From Vreelandella rituensis (GTDB taxonomy: Bacteria; Pseudomonadota; Gammaproteobacteria; Pseudomonadales; Halomonadaceae), in assembly GCF_003336665.1 (NCBI RefSeq), contig NZ_QPIJ01000021.1, forward strand, positions 332 through 58,530: 58,199 bases of DNA, read 5' to 3'. The notes under the pieces were generated by a model that saw only the letters and a program-made list of their open reading frames with translations, was not told the DNA's origin and did not search any database. The first letter of the stretch is position 1. Each line of letters opens with the position of its first letter. This document shows positions 1 to 6,847 of this stretch, one piece after another. The position numbers and the translations under genes are program-made.

Positions 1-432
1 AGGCGCCAGGAAGAACCCTGGGCGCTGGTCACCAACCTGCCAAATCGCTCAACCCTGGCAAAGAAAGTGGTGGCCATCTACCGGCAGCGGATGCAGATTG
101 AAGAAGGCTTTCGCGACGTCAAAAGCCCGCTGTTCGGGCTGGGCTTCGGGATGCATCAGTCTCGTCAAGGTAAGCGTATCGAGATCCTGCTGCTGATCGC
201 CATGTTGGCCAATGTGGTCATGATGGTGGCTGGCCTGAGCGTCAGGGCCAATGGGGAGCAAAAGCGCTACCAGAGCAACAGTATCACCCACCGAAATGTC
301 CTGTCGGTATGGCGTTTTGGGCTGGAATGGCTTCGCCGGCAGCCTCCTGGTGCTGTGCCCTGGCCGTCTTGGGCATCGCTTCAGGAAGCCCTGCGTGAAG
401 AAGCGACTTCTCAAGCGTTACATGATGAATAG
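1..432 (+). CDS. IS10-like transposase, C-terminal part
   Basis: DNA-cleaving transposase of the IS4 family. The reading frame is open from base 1, so the N-terminus lies outside the window. The family's Y-x2-R-x3-E-x6-K signature is present near the start (YRQRMQIEEGFRDVK), including the catalytic glutamate. It is followed by the GLGF and hydrophobic LLLIAMLANVVMMVAG segments seen in IS10 transposase. The stop is 25 bases before the element end, as expected for a compact IS. No lesion is visible in this part, so the enzyme may be intact. Confidence 0.85.
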   Translation, partial: RRQEEPWALVTNLPNRSTLAKKVVAIYRQRMQIEEGFRDVKSPLFGLGFGMHQSRQGKRIEILLLIAMLANVVMMVAGLSVRANGEQKRYQSNSITHRNVLSVWRFGLEWLRRQPPGAVPWPSWASLQEALREEATSQALHDE

Positions 433-457
433 CATCAATTTCGTGGGGATCCGTCAG
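1..457 (+). mobile_element. IS10-like (IS4 family) insertion sequence, right part
   Basis: Only the right part lies in the window. It holds the transposase C-terminus and a terminal sequence that, read inward on the minus strand from base 457, is CTGACGGATCCCCACGAAAT. This closely resembles the outer end of IS10 (CTGAGAGATCCCC...). The left end and the target duplication (candidate right copy CTTTCAAAT at 458-466) cannot be checked here. The element interrupts the VOC gene to its right. Confidence 0.8.
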
Positions 458-662
458 CTTTCAAATCACGGTTCGCCCCTTTGCCGTGATCGCTTAACGC
501 CAGGTAATGCTCATCATCACCAAAGTGCACCCATTTACGCGGTTTGCCATACCACTCGCCATGGCCTTCATCGCGTACCCGCCAGTGCGGGAATACGGCG
601 CGGTAAAAATCCAGCATGGCATCCATGTCATCCATGACCAGATTAACGTGTTCCAAGTACAT
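458..662 (-). pseudogene. VOC/glyoxalase-family protein, truncated by the IS
   Basis: The first ~68 codons match the N-terminal half of a vicinal-oxygen-chelate fold protein (MYLEHVNLVMDDMDAMLDFY... then WVHFGDDEHYLAL). Reading continues into the IS10-like end for seven codons before a stop at 435, so the C-terminal half of a normal ~130-150-residue protein is missing. A good ribosome site (AAGGAG, 6 nt spacing) precedes the ATG at 662. The gene is divergent from soxR and sits behind a SoxR-type promoter, so it was probably a redox-cycling-drug or electrophile-stress gene. Its substrate is unknown. Confidence 0.75.
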
Positions 663-691
663 AAGAATCTCCTTGCGTTAAGTGAAATGGC

Positions 692-722
692 AGGATAAAA
701 CCTCAGCCTCACTTGAGGTAAA
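692..722 (-). promoter_or_regulatory. SoxR box inside a 19-bp-spacer promoter
   Basis: CCTCAGCCTCACTTGAGG (701-718) matches the established SoxR operator CCTCAAGTTAACTTGAGG at both arms. On the minus strand it lies between TTTACC (-35, 717-722) and TATCCT (-10, 692-697) with a 19-bp spacer, the overlong spacer typical of SoxR/MerR-activated promoters. It points into the truncated VOC gene. The operator looks intact although both flanking genes are broken. Confidence 0.75.
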
Positions 723-765
723 GCTATTTTCGGAAAAAATGGCAAAAAAGAGTCAGGAGTGCGTG

Positions 766-1248
766 ATGGCAGAGGCAAATTGGAGTGTTGGCAAGGTGGC
801 AAAGTGCTGCGGTATTAACGTCAGCACCCTGCCCTTCTACGAGCAGCAAGGCCTGATTCACAGCTGGCGCAATGCGGGTAACCAGCGCCGCTATAAACCG
901 GAAGTACTCAGACGAATTTCGGTGATCAAAGCCGCGCAAAAAGTCGGCGTGAGCCTGAAAGAGATCAAGCGAGCTTTTGAATCACTACCCAATAACCGCA
1001 CGCCGACGGTTGAAGACTGGCAGCAGCTTTCACAAAAAACTGGCAACAGATGCTCGATGGCCGTATTGCTTATCTGCAAAAGCTGCGCGATAACCTGGCT
1101 GGCTGCATAGGCTGCGGCTGCGGCTGCGGCTGCCTGAGCATGACCAATTGCCCACTCTATAAATAACCCGGATGACAAGCTGGCTGAATCAGGTAGCGGG
1201 CCGGTGCTTTTGGATCAGGCTGAGCGGCGGGCTGGGGTGGATCGATAG
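766..1248 (+). pseudogene. soxR: soxR redox-sensing regulator, frameshifted
   Basis: MerR-family [2Fe-2S] sensor. The N-terminal HTH and dimerisation helix are clear (WSVGKVAKCCGINVSTLPFY, GNQRRYKPEVLRRI). In the A-run at 1034-1039 the frame moves by two bases, so the first frame stops at 1110. The +2 frame continues as RIAYLQKLRDNLAGCIGCGC... through the cluster motif. There GGCTGC occurs four times (1110-1133) where the family pattern CIGCGC needs two. A further extra A at 1161-1163 puts a stop at 1164, while the original frame resumes with NPDDKLAESGSG and ends at 1248. ATG 766 follows CAGGAG. Either decay or sequencing indels could explain this. Confidence 0.85.
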
Positions 1249-1554
1249 ACCGGTTAACGTGCATATTATATTGAATTAAATACATTATTTTTTTAATAAC
1301 AAGCTATTTAGTAAAACTGAATCATAGCTCAAAGACACAGCACTCAAAATTAAAAACCAGATCATAAAAAGCAAAACGTACTTTAAAAAATCACTTACAA
1401 TTCATTTAATGAATGCCTTTAATTTCATCACAAAAGCCGCCATTCAGCGCTATGACGCTAATTGCACTATTCGAGCTACGAGCGGCTGCTTTTACGCTAT
1501 ACTGCATCATTTTTTATCTTCGACAAACCTTACGACAATCTGACAGAGCTCCTT
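1249..1554. other. AT-rich gene-free stretch, left edge of insert
   Basis: Base composition drops sharply from about 1257 onward, with many A/T runs. No coding region is convincing. The promoter of the helicase gene must lie here. A 12-bp sequence GATAGACCGGTT at 1244-1255 recurs at 3982-3993. Confidence 0.5.
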
Positions 1555-2748
1555 ATGCCATTTTCAAAACTAGGATTATCCAGCCCACTTGTTCAAGCTA
1601 TTACTGAACTAGGTTACAAAACGCCAACGCCAATTCAGAAACAAGCGATTCCTGCCATTCTTTCGGGTAAAGACTTAGTCGCCACCGCACAAACCGGGAC
1701 AGGCAAAACCGCTGCCTTTGTTCTGCCTCTGCTAGAACGATTCAGTACAGCGGGAACGTTACGCGGCAAACGCATACGTGTGCTGATTCTCGTGCCGACC
1801 CGTGAGTTAGCGGTTCAGGTCGAAGCCAGTGTGGCTCAATACGCTAAACACACGCACCTAACCTCTATGGCGGTGTATGGCGGTGTGGATACCGACGCTC
1901 AAAAAGAGCGCCTAATCGAAGGGGTGGATATTCTGGTCGCCACGCCGGGCAGATTGCTTGATTTGGCGCATCAGCGCGCGCTGCACTTTGATGAACTTCA
2001 AGCCATGATATTGGACGAAGCGGACAGAATGGTCGACATGGGTTTTGTCGACGATATCAATAAAATCATAGAGCGCCTACCTGAAAACCGTCAGAACCTA
2101 TTGTTTTCGGCCACAATGACCGACGACGTTCGCGCCCTCGCCTACGATTTTTCAGATAGCAAGATGACCGATCTAGCGGCTGAAATAGCCATTTTTCCCA
2201 ACATCCGCGCCGCCGCTAATATCAAACAATGGCTAATCACCGTAGACAAAGACACTAAGTCCGCCTTGTTGAGTCACTTGATTAACGAGCAAAAGTGGGA
2301 TCAGGCGCTTATTTTTATTGAGAAAAAACACGGCGCAGCCAAGCTTGTTGATCAGCTAGCGAAACGCGGCATCAAAGCGGATTCCATTCATGGCGATAGA
2401 AGCCAAGCGATGCGCGAAAAGATTTTGGCTCAGTTCAAATCTGGCGAACTAAAGTACTTGGTCGCCACAGGGGTGGCCGCTCGTGGTTTGGATATTGGTG
2501 AATTGAGTCGTGTGGTGAATTACGATTTACCATTTAAACCAGAAGAATATATCCACCGCATTGGCCGAACCGGCCGTGCGGGCGCCTCAGGGGAAGCCAT
2601 CTCTTTAGTAGACATGAGTGACTTTAAAAATCTTTGTGCCATTGAAAGGCGATTAAAAAATGTTATTGAGCGCAAAGAAATTGCTGGTTTTCCGGTTAGA
2701 AAAGAAGCACCTGCTTCAAACTTAAACTATGCAAAAAATAATCGTTAA
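1555..2748 (+). CDS. DEAD-box ATP-dependent RNA helicase (RhlE-like)
   Basis: Cytoplasmic RNA helicase that unwinds short RNA duplexes with ATP. All family motifs are visible: Q motif PTPIQ near residue 25, motif I AQTGTGKT (45-52), PTREL, TPGR, DEAD (154-157), SAT, and the C-terminal RGLD and HRIGRTGR motifs. At 397 residues it has the two RecA domains and only a short tail, with no basic RNA-targeting extension. ATG 1555 begins the conserved F-x-x-L-G-L stretch; upstream in-frame starts add a non-family leader. Codon use is much more AT-rich than in the flanks, which suggests transfer. It converges on the short rho gene. Confidence 0.9.
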   Translation: MPFSKLGLSSPLVQAITELGYKTPTPIQKQAIPAILSGKDLVATAQTGTGKTAAFVLPLLERFSTAGTLRGKRIRVLILVPTRELAVQVEASVAQYAKHTHLTSMAVYGGVDTDAQKERLIEGVDILVATPGRLLDLAHQRALHFDELQAMILDEADRMVDMGFVDDINKIIERLPENRQNLLFSATMTDDVRALAYDFSDSKMTDLAAEIAIFPNIRAAANIKQWLITVDKDTKSALLSHLINEQKWDQALIFIEKKHGAAKLVDQLAKRGIKADSIHGDRSQAMREKILAQFKSGELKYLVATGVAARGLDIGELSRVVNYDLPFKPEEYIHRIGRTGRAGASGEAISLVDMSDFKNLCAIERRLKNVIERKEIAGFPVRKEAPASNLNYAKNNR

Positions 2749-2761
2749 TACTTAACAAAGA

Positions 2762-2797
2762 AGCTCACCTCTTAAATGAATAAAAGGTGGGCTTTTG
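2762..2797 (+). terminator. Intrinsic terminator after the helicase gene
   Basis: The stem AGCTCACCT / AGGTGGGCT (one G-U pair) is followed by TTTTG, 14 bases after the helicase stop. Confidence 0.6.
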
Positions 2798-2861
2798 TAA
2801 TTGAAACCTATTTTAGCAACATATTGGCCAGCACTGTGGCCGTCAAAGCTTTCTCTAACCT

Positions 2862-3815
2862 TTAGGCCGGTGAAAACACGTTTAATAGCTCAGCATTGGT
2901 TGGATATTTCTCCAATAATTCAAGCAACTTCTGCGCGCCTTCTGCTGGTTTAAGATGTGTCAAAGCCCTACGCAATGTCCTTACTTTTTCAATATCTCTT
3001 GCATCAATCAAAAGCTCTTCTCGTCGGGTACTGCTTTTAGCAATATCTATCGCAGGGAAAATCCGTTGATTTGCCACTTCCCTTGATAACACGATTTCCA
3101 TATTGCCCGTCCCCTTGAACTCCTCGAAAATCACCTGATCCATACGGCTTCCCGTATCCACCAGCACGGTGGCTAGAATGGTGAGCGATCCGCCGTTTTC
3201 GATCTTTCTCGCAGCGCCAAACAGTTTTCGTGGTATTTCCAACGCTCGGGAATCCAGTCCACCCGACATAGTGCGACCATTGCCTCGCTGCTCGGCATTA
3301 TGAACGCGCGAGAGTCTCGTAAGAGAATCGATCACAATCATCACATCATGACCGTCGCCCGCTTGCTTACGAGCCGTCTCAAGAAGCTTATCGGCCATAC
3401 GCACATGGTGTGTGTAGCTTTCGTCCGAAGACGATGCATGTACTTCTGCCGACACACTGCGCTTAAAATCAGTCACTTCTTCGGGGCGCTCATCAATCAG
3501 CAAGGCATACAGCTTTATGTCAGGATACGCTTCTACCACGGCCTGACAGATATGTTTTAACATCGTCGTTTTGCCAGAGCCTGGCGGCGCAACAATCAAC
3601 CCACGTTGCCCCATCCCAATTGGCGTAATCAAATCCATCGCTCGCACAGTACGCTGCTTAGAACCAGGCTCTAAATAAATGCGTGGGGAAGGATGAATAG
3701 CGACGCCATTTAAAAAACGTTTTTCGGGATCATTAGGCAATTGATCTTCCACTTCGTCGACGGGCTTGGCATCTATCTGTCTGTTCGTCTTCAAACTTAA
3801 TATTTTTCTCGCCAT
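2862..3815 (-). CDS. Short Rho-type transcription terminator lacking the RNA-binding domain
   Basis: 317 residues against about 420 for a normal Rho. The motor domain is well conserved: P-loop APPGSGKTT (76-84, where E. coli Rho has APPKAGKT), LLIDERPEEV, Walker B VMIVIDSLTRL (158-167), GGSLTI, FKGTGNME, and an arginine-finger-like LSR at 243-245. The N-terminal helical and OB-fold primary RNA-binding domains are absent; the first ~60 residues resemble only the linker. ATG 3815 has no better upstream start. Codon use is AT-rich like the helicase, so the pair was probably acquired together. It could be a Rho modifier, a stand-alone hexamer, or a remnant. A full-length rho presumably exists elsewhere. 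Confidence 0.85.
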   Translation of the reverse strand: MARKILSLKTNRQIDAKPVDEVEDQLPNDPEKRFLNGVAIHPSPRIYLEPGSKQRTVRAMDLITPIGMGQRGLIVAPPGSGKTTMLKHICQAVVEAYPDIKLYALLIDERPEEVTDFKRSVSAEVHASSSDESYTHHVRMADKLLETARKQAGDGHDVMIVIDSLTRLSRVHNAEQRGNGRTMSGGLDSRALEIPRKLFGAARKIENGGSLTILATVLVDTGSRMDQVIFEEFKGTGNMEIVLSREVANQRIFPAIDIAKSSTRREELLIDARDIEKVRTLRRALTHLKPAEGAQKLLELLEKYPTNAELLNVFSPA

Positions 3816-3876
3816 GATATTGATGGATCGCCTTGTAAATTTTGGTGTTAATTATTGGCCACTACACCTGCTACTC

Positions 3877-4182
3877 AAAAAAGACCCATGGAACCTTCCA
3901 CCAGCACCAGGCCCACGTCACGGGCGGCTTCGGCCAGGCGCCAGCGAATCTCCTCGTCGCCGGTCATCCAGCAGTGCACCTGATAGACCGGTTGGCCGGA
4001 GGCCACTTCCAGCACCATGGGGTCGAGATAATCCGGCCCGTGCTTGAAGACCCGCACCTTGCGCCCGGCATTACGGTGCAGCCGGACCATCGCCGCCGTC
4101 ACACCATCGACTTGCCATGACCGGAGGCCGGAGCGGTAATCAGGGCGGCATGGACTTCACCGCGAATCATGGTCGTTGGCAT
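3877..4182 (-). pseudogene. cobB: cobyrinate a,c-diamide synthase (cobB/cbiA), 5' fragment
   Basis: The N-terminal ~100 residues of the glutamine-dependent amidase that amidates cobyrinic acid in B12 synthesis. ATG 4182 lies one base past the btuD stop region (TGATATG). The P-loop start APASGHGKS is followed by a two-base TG duplication (+ strand CACACC, 4100-4105) that creates a TGA. The correct frame then continues as VRVFKHGPDYLDPM, VYQ, WMTG, VEGSMGLF. The gene is cut off after GLF at about 3877, where AT-rich DNA begins. Over 300 residues, including the glutaminase domain, are missing, so it cannot function. Confidence 0.8.
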
Positions 4183-4183
4183 A

Positions 4184-4951
4184 TCATCTCACAGGTACGA
4201 AAACGGGGGCACCGTCGATGTCGGCGGTGGCCAGGCGTTGGCCATAGAGGTGTTCGAGAGCGCTCAATTCCAGCATTTGGCTGCATGGCCCCCAACAGGC
4301 TTCGCCGTCGGGATACAGCAACAGGAGGTGATCACACCAGCGCGCCGCCAGATTGAGGTCATGCAGGCACATCACTACCGCACTTCCCGCCGCAGCCTGC
4401 TCAGCGAGCAATTCCATCACCGCGGTCTGATGATGCAGGTCCAGGTGGTTGGTGGGCTCGTCGGCCAGCCAGATCGTCGGCGACTGGGTGAGTACCGTGG
4501 CGATGGCGACACGTTGGCGCTCGCCGCCGGAAAGGGTGCTCACCAGGCGATCCGCCAGATGAGCGACATCCATTCGCGCCAGGGCCGCATGCATGATGCG
4601 CAGATCGTAACCGCCTTCCATGCGCCAGGGCGAAAGGTAAGGATGACGACCGATCAGCGCGGTTTCGCGCACCGTGGCGGGAAAGCCATCCTGGCGTTCC
4701 TGAAACACCAGACCCAGCTGCTGGGCGACCCGACGACGATTGAGTCTCGCCAGCGGCTTACCGTCCAGGTGCACCTCACCGGAACGAGGCGCCTTTAGCC
4801 CCGCCAGGGTATGCAGGAATGTTGTCTTGCCCGCCCCGTTGGGGCCGAGCACTCCCCACCTCTGCCCCGGCGCAAGACAGAGGTTGAGCACCCGTCCGGA
4901 GGCACGCCCCGGCACATCGATGACAAGCTCCTGGGTGTCGAGACGGCCCAT
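4184..4951 (-). CDS. btuD: Cobalamin ABC transporter ATP-binding protein
   Basis: Energises B12 import through the BtuC permease; cytoplasmic. 255 residues, the usual length. Walker A GPNGAGKTT, Q-loop LVFQERQ, signature LSGGERQRVAIA, Walker B IWLADEPTNHLD and the switch histidine in LHDLN are all present. The start was set at ATG 4951, which overlaps the permease stop (TGATG); longer in-frame starts run through the permease gene out of frame. Sequence alone cannot separate BtuD from siderophore FecE-type ATPases. The B12 riboswitch and cobB context support cobalamin. Confidence 0.85.
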   Translation of the reverse strand: MGRLDTQELVIDVPGRASGRVLNLCLAPGQRWGVLGPNGAGKTTFLHTLAGLKAPRSGEVHLDGKPLARLNRRRVAQQLGLVFQERQDGFPATVRETALIGRHPYLSPWRMEGGYDLRIMHAALARMDVAHLADRLVSTLSGGERQRVAIATVLTQSPTIWLADEPTNHLDLHHQTAVMELLAEQAAAGSAVVMCLHDLNLAARWCDHLLLLYPDGEACWGPCSQMLELSALEHLYGQRLATADIDGAPVFVPVR

Positions 4952-5985
4952 CAACGGCTCCGGTAAAGCAGGTAAAGGAAGGTCGGCACCCCCAGAAGTG
5001 CAGTGATCACCCCCACCGGCAACTGCTCCGGGGCGATCAGGGTGCGCGCCAGGGTATCGGCCAGCACCAGCAGAGTGCCACCGGCCAGCGCGCAGGCCGG
5101 CAAGACCAGACGTTGATCGTTGCCCACCACCAGACGCAGCATGTGCGGCACCACCAGCCCCACGAAACCGATGCTTCCGGCGGTGGTCACGGCCATGGCG
5201 GTCAGCAGGCTGGCGCTGATGTAAATCGTCCACTCCAGCGGGCGTACCGCCACCCCAAGCGCCGCCGCCTGCAACGGCCCCCGGGCCAGCACATTCAAGC
5301 TACGCCCCAGCGGCATCACCAGAACGCAGACGATTGCCAGCAAGGCAATGGGCGGCCAGGGAGTCCGGGCGTAGGAAAGATCGCCCATCAGCCAGTAAAG
5401 CATGCCGGGCAGACGCTCGGCGGGGCTGATCGCCAGCATCAAGGTGATCACCGCGCCCCAGCCGGAGGCCACCACCACCCCGGTGAGCAGCAAGCGTGAC
5501 GGCGTCCAGCTTCCCGTGCCATGGGCCAGACCGAACACCAGCAGCGTCGAAGCGAGCGCCCCGGCGAATGCCGAACCAGAGATGACCATGCCGCCCATCC
5601 CCGCCAGCATGGCGACCAGGGCCCCTACCGAGGCGCCGCCGGAAAGCCCAAGCACATAGGGGTCGGCCAGCGGGTTGCGTAACAGCACCTGCATCAAGGC
5701 TCCCGCCACCGCCAGCAACCCACCGGTAGCGAAGGCGGCCAAGGTACGCGGCACCCGCAGCTCAAGCACCAAGGTTTGCGACAAGGCATCGCCTTCGCCG
5801 CGCAACACCGCCCATACATCCATCAACGAAAGCGAAGCACTGCCCACGCTGAGCGAAAACAGCATGGCCAGCAGTGCGGCCAGCGACAGAATGCCCAGCG
5901 GCACCCCCAGCGAACGCCACCAGTGCCGAGGAGCGACGGAATGGACAAGATCAGCGTCGCTCACGCGCCACCTCGAGTTTTTCAC
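4951..5985 (-). CDS. btuC: Cobalamin ABC transporter permease (FecCD family)
   Basis: Inner-membrane channel of the B12 importer. It has 344 residues with about ten hydrophobic segments and the family signatures LRVPRTLAAFATGGLLAVAG and GxxxQ-type MQVLLRNPLADPYVLGLS. The coupling-helix region GSIGFVGLVVPHMLR contacts the ATPase in this family. It overlaps the binding-protein gene at its start and btuD at its end, so translation of the three is probably coupled. Functional naming rests on the operon's B12 riboswitch. Confidence 0.85.
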   Translation of the reverse strand: MKNSRWRVSDADLVHSVAPRHWWRSLGVPLGILSLAALLAMLFSLSVGSASLSLMDVWAVLRGEGDALSQTLVLELRVPRTLAAFATGGLLAVAGALMQVLLRNPLADPYVLGLSGGASVGALVAMLAGMGGMVISGSAFAGALASTLLVFGLAHGTGSWTPSRLLLTGVVVASGWGAVITLMLAISPAERLPGMLYWLMGDLSYARTPWPPIALLAIVCVLVMPLGRSLNVLARGPLQAAALGVAVRPLEWTIYISASLLTAMAVTTAGSIGFVGLVVPHMLRLVVGNDQRLVLPACALAGGTLLVLADTLARTLIAPEQLPVGVITALLGVPTFLYLLYRSR

Positions 5986-6847
5986 AGAACAGGCGACTGC
6001 CTTCGAGCAGACGCGGCGTAGGGCGCTGGATCAGCGAAGGCGGCACGAAGAACAGGTTGTCACGCTGCACGGCCTGGAGGTTGGGGTATTGCTCCCAGTG
6101 GGTCAGCCAGTCGCGATTTTCTTCGCCCATACCGCCCGCCAGGATCGCTTCGGGGTCGGCGGCCAGCACCGATTCGTCGTCTATGCGCGGTACCAGGCGC
6201 GAAAGGTCGCCGAACACGTTGACGCCACCGCACAGCGTCAGCACCTTGCCGATAAAATGTTCATCGTTGATGGTCATCAAGGGTTCATCCCAGACTTGAT
6301 AGAACACCTCCACCGGCTCGGCATCCTTGAACGTTGCGGCAAGCTCGGCAATTCCCTGGCGAAAATCCTCTGCCGCCCGGAAACCTTCTTGCTGGCTAGC
6401 CGCCAGCTGCGCCAGCCGCTCGATGACGCTGGCAATCCCTGCAAAATCGCGCGGCTCGATATAGAACACCGGCAACCCCAGCGCTTCGATGGTTTCCAGC
6501 TGCTCAGTAGGATTACCGGTGGTCCAACCGATCACCAGATCCGGGCGCAGCGTGACCAGCGCTTCCAGATCTATGCGCGTGTGGCTACCTAACGACTGCA
6601 CCTCTTGGGCCTCCGGCGGGTAGTCGCTGTAGGAGACCACCGCCACCACCTGCTCTCCGGCACCAGCCGCGTAGACCAACTCCGTAGCGCCTGGCGAAAG
6701 CGCGGCAATGCGCTTGGCGGGAGCCTCCAGACAGACTTCGCGCTCCCGATCGTCGACCGCGCATATCTCTTCATCGGCCAGGGCCGACACCGCTGCCAGA
6801 GGCAGCAGCGCTAGGGTCAGACGACGCAACAGGTTAGTAGCCATCAT
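5951..6847 (-). CDS. btuF: Periplasmic cobalamin-binding protein
   Basis: Type III (BtuF/FecB-like) substrate-binding protein. A signal peptide is visible (NLLRRLTLALLPLAAVSALA, cleavage near ADE). The mature domain starts with RIAALSPGATELVYAAGAGEQVVAV, the standard BtuF opening, and has YPPEA and the LV-IGW-x-x-GNP stretch. Its 298 residues suit a bilobal fold joined by a long helix. The start codon (6847 or 6844) overlaps the btuB stop; the 3' end overlaps btuC by 35 bases. It would deliver B12 from BtuB to BtuCD. Confidence 0.85.
   Translation of the reverse strand: MMATNLLRRLTLALLPLAAVSALADEEICAVDDREREVCLEAPAKRIAALSPGATELVYAAGAGEQVVAVVSYSDYPPEAQEVQSLGSHTRIDLEALVTLRPDLVIGWTTGNPTEQLETIEALGLPVFYIEPRDFAGIASVIERLAQLAASQQEGFRAAEDFRQGIAELAATFKDAEPVEVFYQVWDEPLMTINDEHFIGKVLTLCGGVNVFGDLSRLVPRIDDESVLAADPEAILAGGMGEENRDWLTHWEQYPNLQAVQRDNLFFVPPSLIQRPTPRLLEGSRLFCEKLEVARERR

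Noticed and set aside
5675..6592. Long plus-strand open frame opposite the btuC and btuF genes
   Set aside because: It is antisense to two clear genes, has biased composition (R, Q, H-rich) and no recognisable motif; typical of GC-rich DNA.
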